33,376 nt of DNA from Woeseiaceae bacterium (lineage in GTDB: Bacteria; Pseudomonadota; Gammaproteobacteria; Steroidobacterales; Woeseiaceae). The stretch covers positions 1 through 33,376 of the forward strand of contig JALHUQ010000155.1 in assembly GCA_022866645.1 (NCBI GenBank), in the 5' to 3' direction. This document shows, piece after piece, positions 1 through 8,026 of this stretch (the first letter of the stretch is position 1; the number at the start of each line of letters is the position of its first letter). Both the position numbers and the translations under genes were made by a program. A model generated the notes under the pieces. That model saw nothing but the letters and a program-made list of their open reading frames with translations, searched no databases and was not told where the DNA came from.

Positions 1-830
1 ACGCCTATTTTCCGCAAGACATTGATCGAGGCATTGCGCAGGCGTTGATACTCCTTATCCGTCAAGGTCTGTGCAGGAGCGACGGTGATTGAATCTCCGG
101 TATGGACGCCCATGGGATCGAAATTTTCAATCGAGCAGACACTGATGCAATTGTCGTTCTTGTCCCGAACAACCTCCATCTCGAACTCTTTCCAGCCAAT
201 TACCGATTCTTCGAGCAGAACCTCAGTGGTCGGCGACATTTCCAGACCGTGGGCAACGATGGCCTCAAATTCTTCGAGGTTGTAGGCGATACCACCGCCG
301 GTACCGCCTAATGTGAAAGACGGCCGAATGATAGTCGGGAAACCGATATTCGGCTGCTTCAGAAGTGCCTCTTCCAACGAATGTGCTATTTCGGCGCGTG
401 CGGTTTCCAGGTCAATTTCCGCCATTGCCTTCCGAAACAAATCGCGGTCCTCCGCCATGTCGATGGCTTCCCGCGACGCGGCGATTAACTCGACGCCGTA
501 TTTTTCGAGCACGCCTTCGCGCGCCAGATCCAGCGCACAATTCAAAGCGGTTTGCCCGCCCATCGTCGGCAACAACGCGTCGGGTCGTTCTTTCGCGATA
601 ATTCGCTCGACCGTCTCCCACTGCACGGGTTCGATGTAGACGGCGTCGGCCATCTCGGGATCCGTCATGATCGTCGCCGGATTCGAGTTAACCAGAATGA
701 CCCGATAGCCCTCCTCGCGCAACGCCTTGCAGGCCTGGGCACCGGAATAATCGAATTCACAAGCCTGGCCAATGACAATTGGGCCAGCTCCGATAATCAG
801 GATGCTGTTGATGTCAGTGCGTTTTGGCAT
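1..830 (-). CDS. carB: Carbamoyl phosphate synthase large subunit, N-terminal part (partial)
   Basis: This subunit makes carbamoyl phosphate from bicarbonate, ATP and the ammonia passed on by CarA, feeding arginine and pyrimidine synthesis in the cytosol. The gene starts with ATG at 830 and runs off the left edge, so about 276 of roughly 1070 expected codons are visible. The N-terminus MPKRTDINSILIIGAGPI, the segment PTMGGQTALNC and the ATP-grasp glycine loop RPSFTLGGTGGG are diagnostic. It follows carA after a 75-base AT-rich spacer in the same direction, so co-transcription is likely. No frameshift is seen in the visible part. Identity is secure; only the 3' end is missing. Confidence 0.97.
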   Translation of the reverse strand, partial: MPKRTDINSILIIGAGPIVIGQACEFDYSGAQACKALREEGYRVILVNSNPATIMTDPEMADAVYIEPVQWETVERIIAKERPDALLPTMGGQTALNCALDLAREGVLEKYGVELIAASREAIDMAEDRDLFRKAMAEIDLETARAEIAHSLEEALLKQPNIGFPTIIRPSFTLGGTGGGIAYNLEEFEAIVAHGLEMSPTTEVLLEESVIGWKEFEMEVVRDKNDNCISVCSIENFDPMGVHTGDSITVAPAQTLTDKEYQRLRNASINVLRKIG

Positions 831-905
831 GGTCGGGTGCGATTTCTCGTGATAATTTAGGTTAGGTAGTTGCTGTAACTTATTATTTTATAAGGTTTAT
901 AACGA

Positions 906-2060
906 TTACGAAAAAATTGCCTTCATGCCAGTTTTCTTCTGCACTTCCATCTGATGGATGAAGCGCTCAAACAGCGGCAGCAGATCATGCGGTCCCGGAC
1001 TCGCCTCCGGATGGCCCTGAAAACTAAACGCCGGCTTATCCTCGATGGCGATTCCCTGCAGTGTCCCGTCAAACAGGGAGCGATGCGTCGCGACGACATT
1101 CGCCGGCAAGCTGGACTCGTCGACAGCAAAGCCATGGTTCTGGCTGGTGATCATCACCTGTCCGGTAACGAGGTCCTGCACAGGGTGGTTCGCTCCGTGA
1201 TGTCCGAAACTCATTTTTTCCGTCTTCGCGCCCGCAGCCAGCGCCAACAGCTGATGCCCAAGGCAGATTCCGAAAATGGGAATACCGACCTGCAAAAACG
1301 CCTGAATTGCCTCGATCGCGTACTTGCACGGTTCCGGGTCACCGGGACCATTGGACAGGAAAATTCCGTCTGGCAGCATCTCCAGCGCCTCCTCGGCACT
1401 CGTTTTCGCCGGAACGACGGTCATACGACAATCCATGTCCGACAGCAGACGCAAGATGTTGCGTTTTATACCGAAGTCGTACGCTACGACATGATACGGC
1501 GCGATGCGACGGCTCATTATTCGTGGCTTGCGACCAAATGTCGTTCCCAGACACCACTGGTAGGCGGACTTCGTCGTTACAAACTTGGCGAGATCCATCC
1601 CGGTAATGCCTGGAAATTTTCGGGCGTGCTCGATGGCGGTCTTTACCGCTACCTCGCCCGACATGATGCAGCCCGACTGGGCGCCCTTCTCGCGAATTAT
1701 CCGGGTCAGCTTGCGGGTGTCTATATCGGCGATGGCAACCGTGTTGCCCTGCTTCAGAAAATCGACCAGGGTTCGCTCCGATCGCCAGCTGCTGGTTAGC
1801 ATGGTGCTATCTCGGACGATGAGGCCTGACGCATGAATCCTGTCGGACTCCATATCGTCGCTATTGGTACCGGTATTGCCAATATGGGGGTAGGTCAGGG
1901 TAACGATTTGTCGGCAATAGGATGGGTCGGTCAGAATTTCCTGATAACCCGTCATTGCCGTATTGAAGACCACCTCGCCGATAGTCTTGCCTTCGGCCCC
2001 GATAGAGGTGCCGTGAAAAACTGTGCCATCTTGTAGTGCAAGTATTGCCGGCGTGCTCAA
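906..2060 (-). CDS. carA: Carbamoyl phosphate synthase small (glutaminase) subunit
   Basis: CarA hydrolyses glutamine and channels the ammonia to CarB. The protein has 384 residues, the usual length. The N-terminal CPSase domain (about 1-150) is followed by a class I glutamine amidotransferase domain with SNGPGDPEP at 236-244, the nucleophile C266 in GICLGHQ, and H350 and E352 in QGHPEASPGPHD. The start codon is TTG at 2060, preceded by a GTGAGG ribosome-binding site seven bases upstream; no better start lies near, and the product then begins MSTPAILALQDG as expected. A hairpin at 2140-2163 separates it from dapB, so carAB probably has its own promoter in 2061-2139, though I could not pick one out. 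Confidence 0.96.
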   Translation of the reverse strand: MSTPAILALQDGTVFHGTSIGAEGKTIGEVVFNTAMTGYQEILTDPSYCRQIVTLTYPHIGNTGTNSDDMESDRIHASGLIVRDSTMLTSSWRSERTLVDFLKQGNTVAIADIDTRKLTRIIREKGAQSGCIMSGEVAVKTAIEHARKFPGITGMDLAKFVTTKSAYQWCLGTTFGRKPRIMSRRIAPYHVVAYDFGIKRNILRLLSDMDCRMTVVPAKTSAEEALEMLPDGIFLSNGPGDPEPCKYAIEAIQAFLQVGIPIFGICLGHQLLALAAGAKTEKMSFGHHGANHPVQDLVTGQVMITSQNHGFAVDESSLPANVVATHRSLFDGTLQGIAIEDKPAFSFQGHPEASPGPHDLLPLFERFIHQMEVQKKTGMKAIFS

Positions 2061-2136
2061 GTACGAACCTCACGTTGAACGAAAATCAGACCGTTACAAG
2101 CGCAGGTCATCGCAGATGTGCCTGTTTCAGATGCAC

Positions 2137-2163
2137 AAAAGCGGAAGGATTTTGCCTTCCGCT
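2137..2163 (-). terminator. Candidate intrinsic terminator between dapB and carA
   Basis: A perfect 9-bp inverted repeat (arms 2140-2148 and 2155-2163, six-base loop) lies in the 199-base gap downstream of dapB. Read on the minus strand the stem is followed by a short T run (2140-2137). The U tract is short, so termination may be partial, or the hairpin may act as an attenuator ahead of carAB. Confidence 0.5.
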
Positions 2164-2259
2164 CGCGAATTCGCTGACCGCCCAGCGATCCGGCGTAGTG
2201 TACTTAAGGGAGCCTGTCCACGCCAGACTCTCGCGGCACTATTTTCCCCGAACCGATAA

Positions 2260-2958
2260 CTATGGATGACTAAGCAACACGTCCTGCATCGAATAGCAGC
2301 CCGGTGCCTTGTCGACTACCCATTCGGAAGCTCGCAGTGCGCCTTCGACAAAGACCTGCCGTGTCGTCACGCTATGGGCAAAAGTCAGTTTCTCAGTATC
2401 GGAGCTCATGGTTACCTGATGATCACCCGGCACTTCGCCGCGACGCTCGACCCGAAACCGAATTACGCCAGTGCCTGACTCGCCGCGGGACGACGCGATC
2501 GCCTCGCCCAGCTTCAATGCTGTGCCCGACGGCGCGTCTTTCTTGTGAATATGATGGGTCTCAAACACCTCGACCTCGAACCCAGGTCCGAGCGACGCCG
2601 CGGCGGCCCGAACCGAACGCTCAAGAACCGCGATACCGAGGCTCATGTTTCGATCGAAAACCAATGGGATTTGCGCGGCCGCCGTTCGGAGCAACAAAAG
2701 CTGCTGCTCATCCAGTCCACTGACGCCACAGACCAATGGCTTGTTATGGCGAACAACAGCGTCAACCACACGCAAGGTGCCCTCCGGCAGACTAAAATCG
2801 ATGACGACATCCGCTACCACCACCAGACCATCAATATCCTGTCCGCGCTGCCAGACACCGACCAATTCAAGATCGGGCCGTCGCCGTACGGACTCGGCAA
2901 TAGCCTGACCCATGCGTCCAGCTCCGGCTATGGCAATTGCGATTGGTTTGGTTGCGAT
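2260..2958 (-). CDS. dapB: 4-hydroxy-tetrahydrodipicolinate reductase, apparent non-AUG start
   Basis: DapB reduces hydroxy-tetrahydrodipicolinate with NAD(P)H on the way to diaminopimelate and lysine. The catalytic segment THHIHKKDAPSGTAL with the His and Lys of the family is intact, as is CGVSGL. The only in-frame ATG (2913) falls inside the dinucleotide-binding motif AIAIAGAGRMG and would delete its first strand and glycines. No ATG, GTG or TTG lies between it and the dnaJ stop at 2989, so I place the start at ATC 2958, which has GAAGGG six bases upstream; this gives 232 residues. ATC 2943 or ATT 2937 are alternatives. The frame is the same as dnaJ. The motif GAGRMG is one residue shorter than the common GAxGRMG. 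Product certain, start uncertain. Confidence 0.9.
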   Translation of the reverse strand: MATKPIAIAIAGAGRMGQAIAESVRRRPDLELVGVWQRGQDIDGLVVVADVVIDFSLPEGTLRVVDAVVRHNKPLVCGVSGLDEQQLLLLRTAAAQIPLVFDRNMSLGIAVLERSVRAAAASLGPGFEVEVFETHHIHKKDAPSGTALKLGEAIASSRGESGTGVIRFRVERRGEVPGDHQVTMSSDTEKLTFAHSVTTRQVFVEGALRASEWVVDKAPGCYSMQDVLLSHP

Positions 2959-2988
2959 AACGCGCCCTTCGTCCGGAAACGCTAAATA

Positions 2989-4128
2989 CTACTCAGTAAT
3001 GCGATCAAAAAACCGCTTGACGGTATCGAGCCACCCATCTGCCCGCGGACTGTGCTTGTCGCCGCCTGTTCTCAGCGCTGCGTCAAATTTCTCCAGCAGC
3101 TCTAGCTGCTCTTTCGTGAGGTTTACAGGCGTCTCGACAGCAACCTGAGCAAACAGGTCACCCTTGCGCGAATCGCGAACCGTGGTAACGCCCTTGCCAC
3201 GCAGTCGAAATATCTTCCCGGATTGGGTTCCGGCAGGAACTTTCAGCGAAACATGGCCATCAAGCGTCGGCAATTCCACCTCGCCGCCCAAGGTCGCTGT
3301 TACGAAACTAATCGGCACCTCGCAAGCGAGGTTAGCGCCATCACGTTCGAAAATCTTGTGCTTGCCGACGCGCAGCTCGACGTACAAATCGCCTGATGGC
3401 CCACCATTTCGCCCTGCCTCACCCTCGCCCGACAAACGGATACGATCACCATCGTCGACGCCGGCGGGTACTTTGACCGACAGAGTCCGCGTCTTCCTGA
3501 TGCGGCCGCGACCATGGCATTCACCGCAGGGATCACTGATCGTGGTGCCTGCGCCTTTGCAGGCTGGACAGGTTTGCTGCACAGAAAAGAATCCCTGTTG
3601 CATGCGAACCTGGCCAGCACCGCCGCAAGTCGAGCACGTAACAGGAGAAGTTCCTTTCTTGGCGCCTGATCCGTCACAGGTACCGCAGCTGACTTGCGTC
3701 GGCACATCGATCTCGACGGTGTCGCCTGCCACCGCCTTTTCGAGGTCCAGTTGCAGTTCATAGCCGAGATCCGCGCCACGAAAAACTTGCGGGCCACCGC
3801 CTCGGCGTCCGCCACCGAAAATATCGCCAAAAACATCACCGAAGATATCGCCGAAGCCTTCAGCACCGCTGAATCCGGGTTGGCCACCCGGTCCCGAGCG
3901 TACTCCTTCGTGCCCGAAGCGATCGTAGCTCGCTCTCTTATCGGCGTCCTTCAGGACCTCATAGGCTTCTTTGGCTTCCTTGAATTTCTTTTCCGACTTG
4001 CCGTCGCCGTCTTCCTTGTTGCGGTCCGGGTGAAACTTCATGGCGAGGCGGCGATAGGATTTTTTGATCTCCTCCGCTGACGCCGATTTCGGGACCCCAA
4101 GAATTTCGTAAAAGTCGCGGTTAGCCAT
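2989..4128 (-). CDS. dnaJ: Chaperone protein DnaJ (Hsp40)
   Basis: DnaJ delivers unfolded clients to DnaK and stimulates its ATPase. The 379-residue protein has a J domain with the HPD triad at residues 33-35 (KFHPDRNK), a glycine/phenylalanine-rich linker (about 72-110, GFGDIFGDVFGDIFGGG), a zinc domain with four CxxCxGxG repeats (CGTCDGSG, CSTCGGAG, CPACKGAG, CGECHGRG) and the C-terminal client-binding domains. It starts with ATG at 4128, 70 bases after dnaK, and a GC-rich hairpin sits in that gap. The TAG stop at 2989-2991 is directly followed, in the same frame, by dapB sequence. Confidence 0.97.
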   Translation of the reverse strand: MANRDFYEILGVPKSASAEEIKKSYRRLAMKFHPDRNKEDGDGKSEKKFKEAKEAYEVLKDADKRASYDRFGHEGVRSGPGGQPGFSGAEGFGDIFGDVFGDIFGGGRRGGGPQVFRGADLGYELQLDLEKAVAGDTVEIDVPTQVSCGTCDGSGAKKGTSPVTCSTCGGAGQVRMQQGFFSVQQTCPACKGAGTTISDPCGECHGRGRIRKTRTLSVKVPAGVDDGDRIRLSGEGEAGRNGGPSGDLYVELRVGKHKIFERDGANLACEVPISFVTATLGGEVELPTLDGHVSLKVPAGTQSGKIFRLRGKGVTTVRDSRKGDLFAQVAVETPVNLTKEQLELLEKFDAALRTGGDKHSPRADGWLDTVKRFFDRITE

Positions 4129-4145
4129 TTCTTTCTTTTAAGTTT

Positions 4146-4166
4146 CGGGCGCCATTCCGGCGCCCG
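4146..4166 (-). other. GC-rich hairpin between dnaK and dnaJ
   Basis: A perfect 8-bp inverted repeat (arms 4146-4153 and 4159-4166, five-base loop) fills part of the 70-base dnaK-dnaJ gap. On the minus strand it is followed by an A-rich stretch, not a T run, so it is not a canonical terminator. It could be an mRNA processing or stabilising element that sets the DnaK:DnaJ ratio; that role is inference. Confidence 0.5.
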
Positions 4167-4198
4167 ATGTTTGTTACCTGGTGGATACGAATTCGTAT

Positions 4199-6115
4199 TT
4201 ACGCAGACTTCGACTTGCCGTCCTTGTCAACTTCCTCGAACTCCGCATCGACTACGTCATCCGCAGCCTTTTCACCCTCGGCACCAGCCTCGGCCGATTT
4301 CTCTGAATAGAGCCTCTGCGCCATGCTGCCCGATGCCTCACCCAGTGCAGCGGTTTTGACTTCAATGGTATCTTTGTCGTCACCCACCAGCGCCGTTTTC
4401 AGGTCGGCAACCGCATTCTCTACGGCAAGTCGTTCCTCAGCTGTCGCCTTTTCACCCAGTTCTTTCAGCGTCTTTTCCGCTGAGTGAATGAGTCCATCCG
4501 CCTGATTTCGAGCATCAACAAGCTCACGGAACTTGCGGTCCTCTTCAGCATGCCGCTCCGCATCGGTCACCATCTTCTCGATTTCCTCATCGGAGAGTCC
4601 GCTGGAAGCCTTGATGACAATATTCTGACTCTTGCCTGTCGCTTTGTCCTTGGCCGACACGTTAAGGATGCCGTTCGCGTCGATGTCGAACGTCACTTCA
4701 ATCTGCGGCAAACCTCGTGGTGCGGACGGAATGTTAGCGAGATCGAAACGTCCAAGCGACTTGTTGTCCAATGCGCGCTCGCGTTCACCCTGCAAAACGT
4801 GGATTGTAACGGCTGTCTGGTTATCGTCCGCTGTCGAGAACACCTGTTCAGCATTTGCTGGAATCGTCGTGTTCTTGCCAATCAACTTTGTCATCACACC
4901 GCCCAATGTCTCGATACCCAGAGACAACGGTGTTACGTCCAGCAACAACACGTCTTTTACCTCGCCCGACAGAACGCCACCCTGGATAGCCGCGCCCAGC
5001 GCAACGGCTTCATCGGGATTCACGTCGCGGCGCGGTTCCTTACCGAAGAAATTCTGCACTTCCTGCTGCACTTTCGGCATACGAATCTGACCACCAACCA
5101 GAATGATATCGTCAATCTCGTTAACCTTCAGACCAGCATCTTTGAGTGCAATTTTGCAGGGCTCGATAGTGCGGGCGATCAGTTCTTCAACCAGCGACTC
5201 AAGTTTCGCGCGAGTCAGTTTAATGTTGAGATGTTTCGGACCGCTGGCGTCTGCCGTGATGTACGGCAAATTGACCTCGGTCTGCTGCTGCGAACTGAGT
5301 TCAATCTTGGCCTTTTCTGCCGCCTCTTTGAGACGCTGCATTGCCAAGGGATCCGACTTGATGTCCACGCCGGTTTCGCGTTTGAATTCAGCGGCAAGAT
5401 ACTCGATAACGCGCATGTCAAAATCTTCGCCACCAAGGAAAGTATCACCGTTGGTCGAGAGAACTTCGAATTGATGCTCGCCGTCAACCTCCGCAATTTC
5501 AATGATAGAAATGTCAAAGGTACCGCCACCGAGGTCATAGACCGCGATTTTGGTGTCGCCGCGTTTCTTGTCCATGCCGTAGGCCAGCGCTGCCGCAGTT
5601 GGCTCATTAATGATGCGTTTGACATCAAGACCCGCAATCTTGCCGGCATCTTTCGTTGCCTGACGCTGAGAATCGTTGAAATAAGCGGGTACGGTCACAA
5701 CGGCTTCCGTGACTTCCTCGCCGAGGTAATCCTCAGCGGTCTTCTTCATCTTCATCAGCACGCGAGCCGAAATCTCCGGCGGAGCCATTAGCTTGCCATT
5801 CGCCTCGACCCACGCGTCGCCATTGTCCGCCTTCCCGATTTTGTACGACACCATGTTGATATCACGTTGTACGACGTCATCTTCGAAACGACGACCGATC
5901 AGACGCTTGACAGCAAACAGCGTATTTTTCGAGTTAGTAACTGCCTGACGTTTTGCCGACTGGCCCACCAACACTTGATCGTCTTTGGTGAACGCTACAA
6001 TCGACGGCGTTGTTCGATCGCCCTCGCTGTTCTCGATAACCTTGGGGACACCGCCCTCCATTACTGCAACGCAAGAGTTCGTGGTACCAAGGTCGATACC
6101 AATAACTTTACCCAT
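4199..6115 (-). CDS. dnaK: Molecular chaperone DnaK (Hsp70)
   Basis: DnaK is the ATP-driven Hsp70 that binds exposed hydrophobic peptides with DnaJ and GrpE. I chose the ATG at 6115 rather than the upstream one at 6145, because the product then begins MGKVIGIDLGTTNSC and has 638 residues, the same as E. coli DnaK. The nucleotide-binding domain shows GIDLGTTNSC, NEPTAAALAYG, YDLGGGTFDISI and ILVGGQIRMPKVQ; the last usually reads VGGxTRMP, so the I for T is a small deviation. The interdomain linker VLLLDVTPLSLGIET and a helical lid ending VDAEFEEVDKD complete it. A sigma-32 promoter lies just upstream. Confidence 0.98.
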   Translation of the reverse strand: MGKVIGIDLGTTNSCVAVMEGGVPKVIENSEGDRTTPSIVAFTKDDQVLVGQSAKRQAVTNSKNTLFAVKRLIGRRFEDDVVQRDINMVSYKIGKADNGDAWVEANGKLMAPPEISARVLMKMKKTAEDYLGEEVTEAVVTVPAYFNDSQRQATKDAGKIAGLDVKRIINEPTAAALAYGMDKKRGDTKIAVYDLGGGTFDISIIEIAEVDGEHQFEVLSTNGDTFLGGEDFDMRVIEYLAAEFKRETGVDIKSDPLAMQRLKEAAEKAKIELSSQQQTEVNLPYITADASGPKHLNIKLTRAKLESLVEELIARTIEPCKIALKDAGLKVNEIDDIILVGGQIRMPKVQQEVQNFFGKEPRRDVNPDEAVALGAAIQGGVLSGEVKDVLLLDVTPLSLGIETLGGVMTKLIGKNTTIPANAEQVFSTADDNQTAVTIHVLQGERERALDNKSLGRFDLANIPSAPRGLPQIEVTFDIDANGILNVSAKDKATGKSQNIVIKASSGLSDEEIEKMVTDAERHAEEDRKFRELVDARNQADGLIHSAEKTLKELGEKATAEERLAVENAVADLKTALVGDDKDTIEVKTAALGEASGSMAQRLYSEKSAEAGAEGEKAADDVVDAEFEEVDKDGKSKSA

Positions 6116-6156
6116 GTTCCGACGCTCCATTGTGTAATTAATCAATCTGGCTCTCT

Positions 6157-6184
6157 ACGTGGGGCCAGCGCCCGGCGTTTCAAG
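6157..6184 (-). promoter_or_regulatory. Sigma-32 heat-shock promoter for dnaK
   Basis: On the minus strand CTTGAAA (6184-6178) is followed after 13 bases by CCCCACGT (6164-6157). The -35 matches the sigma-32 consensus CTTGAAA fully and the -10 matches CCCCATNT closely. It lies 42 bases upstream of the dnaK ATG, giving dnaK heat-inducible transcription independent of grpE. Confidence 0.8.
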
Positions 6185-6215
6185 CAACCAGGCTCATTTT
6201 GTCGATCGGCAGCCC

Positions 6216-6779
6216 TTATTCAGCGACTACAACGACCATTGCCGGCCTTAACAGCCTGCCATTCAGGGAATAGCCCTTTTGTACGACGGTCAATACCGAC
6301 CCTGGCTCGACCTCATCCGAGGGCTGCATGCTGATTGCCTCGTGGAATTCCGGATCGAATGGCTCGCCGGCCGGATCGAGCTCTTCGAAACCGAATTGCT
6401 GCAAAGTCCCGCCCAGAATCTTCAAGGTTGCCCGGCTACCTTCGATGAGACTCTCAACGCTCGCGCTGTCCGCGGCCAGCAAGCCCATTTCCAGGCTGTC
6501 TTTGACGGCCAGCAGCTCGCGCCCAAATCGCTCCAGGGCATATCGATGCGCATTTTCGACATCTCTGCTGGCACGCTTCCTGACGTTTTCGAGTTCGGCA
6601 GCGGTGCGTAAATAGCGATCCCAGTTCTCTTCTGCTTTCGCTTGCGCCAGTTGCAGATCCGAAAGCGGATCATCAGCCCTTTCCAGCAACTCGCTTACCT
6701 CGATATCAGCCGGGGCGACCTCTTCGGTCACCGGCAGTTCGTTGTTTTCATCGTCGGGGCGTCCGGCCTGTCCGTTCAT
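6216..6779 (-). CDS. grpE: Nucleotide exchange factor GrpE
   Basis: GrpE releases ADP from DnaK and resets the chaperone cycle. I use ATG 6779 (187 residues), which has GGAG ten bases upstream; a longer reading from 6827 adds 16 residues without family character. An acidic N-terminal region leads into a long dimerising helix (RYLRTAAELENVRKRASRDVE split over about 65-90) and the C-terminal beta domain with FDPEFHEAIS and VVQKGYSLNGRLLRPAMVVV, the GrpE signature. It lies between hrcA and dnaK, all on the minus strand, with a heat-shock promoter in front. Confidence 0.96.
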   Translation of the reverse strand: MNGQAGRPDDENNELPVTEEVAPADIEVSELLERADDPLSDLQLAQAKAEENWDRYLRTAAELENVRKRASRDVENAHRYALERFGRELLAVKDSLEMGLLAADSASVESLIEGSRATLKILGGTLQQFGFEELDPAGEPFDPEFHEAISMQPSDEVEPGSVLTVVQKGYSLNGRLLRPAMVVVVAE

Positions 6780-6847
6780 AAGTTTCTGACTCCAATACTC
6801 TGCACCGGATGCTGTTTCGGCGGCCAATTAGCAAAAGACGGTCGCAG

Positions 6848-6874
6848 TCTGGGGATAGGCTAAAAAATATCAAG
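6848..6874 (-). promoter_or_regulatory. Sigma-32 heat-shock promoter for grpE
   Basis: On the minus strand CTTGATA (6874-6868), 13 bases, then CCCCAGA (6854-6848): six of seven -35 positions and the CCCCA core of the sigma-32 consensus. It sits in the 130-base hrcA-grpE gap, about 70 bases before the grpE ATG, so grpE can be induced apart from hrcA. Confidence 0.75.
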
Positions 6875-6909
6875 AGCAAGCGCCACGATTTTTCGGGATA
6901 TCGGGGCAA

Positions 6910-7968
6910 TCAGGTGGATTGATTCAGCGCAGACTCGAGCAATCGAGCGGTAACATCGACTATCGGCACGACGCGGTCATAGGCCATCCGGGTAGGACCT
7001 ATCACACCCAGAACACCGATAGTGTTGTCACCCATGTGATACGGGGCGGTTATAACGCTGCAGCCGTCGAATATCCGAAAACCGGACTCCTCGCCAATAA
7101 ACACCTGTACGCCGTTGGCGTTAATGCTGCGATCTAAAAGGTCGAGTATCAGGCGTTTGCGCGAAAAGGCGTCAAAAAGCCGCCGCAAAGTCCCAACATC
7201 GGAAAGCTCTGCAAAATCCATCAGTTTGGTCTCGCCCGCGACGACATACTTGTTATTGAGGTCCGTCGCACCGTCCATCGCGGACTGGGCGACCGAAATG
7301 ATCTGGTGCATGGTCTGATTCATCGAATCCCGGGTCGAATCCAGGTCTTCCAGCAAGCGACTACGGACTTGCTCGAGAATGACGCCCGCATAATTCTCAT
7401 TGATGAAATTTTGTGCCTCTTGCAACTCGCTCGCAGTGAAATTCCGGTCGGTATGCAGAATTCGATTTTGCACCTCGCGGTCATTCACGACGAGAATGAC
7501 CAGAACCCGATTTTCAGACAACGGCAAAAACTCAATTTGCCTGAGGGTAACTCTGGGTGCCCGAGGCACTGTGACCAGGCCCGCCATGCTCGTGAATTCG
7601 GACAACATATTCGAGATCGCGCCCACGAATCCCTCGGGATTACCCGATTCTCCGCGTATTTGAGCCTGAATCTTGCGAATTTCGCGATCGTCCGGTTGCC
7701 GGTATCGAACCAGCGTGTCCACAAACAAGCGATAGCCTTTGGATGTAGGTATGCGTCCGGCCGATGTATGGGGGGCGGAGACCAATCCCAGGTCTTCGAG
7801 GTCCGACATGACATTTCGTATGGTGGCTGGACTCAGGTCAAGGCCTGCATCCTTGGCAAGGGTCCGCGAGCCTACCGGTTGCCCATCGCGAATATAGCGC
7901 TGGATCAACACGCGCAATAGATGCTGGCCGCGATCACTGGGTACAGGTTTGGAAGCTTCCGCTGACAT
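6910..7968 (-). CDS. hrcA: Heat-inducible transcription repressor HrcA
   Basis: HrcA represses chaperone operons by binding the CIRCE inverted repeat and is itself kept active by GroE. The 352-residue protein has the N-terminal winged-helix domain (IRDGQPVGSRTLA, LSPATIRNVMSDLEDLGL, SAGRIPTSKGYR) and the GAF-like ligand domain ending GVLGVIGPTRMAYDRVVPIV, both characteristic of the family. It heads the chaperone cluster and diverges from nadK. No CIRCE element is visible around hrcA, grpE or dnaK, so its target is probably elsewhere, for instance groESL. Confidence 0.95.
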   Translation of the reverse strand: MSAEASKPVPSDRGQHLLRVLIQRYIRDGQPVGSRTLAKDAGLDLSPATIRNVMSDLEDLGLVSAPHTSAGRIPTSKGYRLFVDTLVRYRQPDDREIRKIQAQIRGESGNPEGFVGAISNMLSEFTSMAGLVTVPRAPRVTLRQIEFLPLSENRVLVILVVNDREVQNRILHTDRNFTASELQEAQNFINENYAGVILEQVRSRLLEDLDSTRDSMNQTMHQIISVAQSAMDGATDLNNKYVVAGETKLMDFAELSDVGTLRRLFDAFSRKRLILDLLDRSINANGVQVFIGEESGFRIFDGCSVITAPYHMGDNTIGVLGVIGPTRMAYDRVVPIVDVTARLLESALNQST

Positions 7969-7977
7969 TCAAAGGAA

Positions 7978-8006
7978 ACGCTAGCAATGGCTTGGCGGTG
8001 GGTCAA
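7978..8006 (-). promoter_or_regulatory. Weak candidate sigma-70 promoter for hrcA
   Basis: On the minus strand TTGACC (8006-8001) and TAGCGT (7983-7978) are 17 bases apart. The -35 is good and the -10 poor. It would place the start of transcription at the hrcA start codon, giving a nearly leaderless mRNA, so the assignment is tentative. Confidence 0.3.
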
Positions 8007-8026
8007 GGGTTTGCCACAATCAGTCT

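Noticed and set aside
954..1799. 281-codon plus-strand frame opposite carA
   Set aside because: Antisense shadow of carA; no family character and no ribosome-binding site.
4484..5791. 435-codon plus-strand frame opposite dnaK
   Set aside because: Long antisense frames opposite dnaK are a known codon-usage artefact; the dnaK reading is intact and certain.
6831..6862. Possible CIRCE element (TTAGCA ... GGCTAA) upstream of grpE
   Set aside because: The arms do not pair beyond a few bases and the spacing is wrong.
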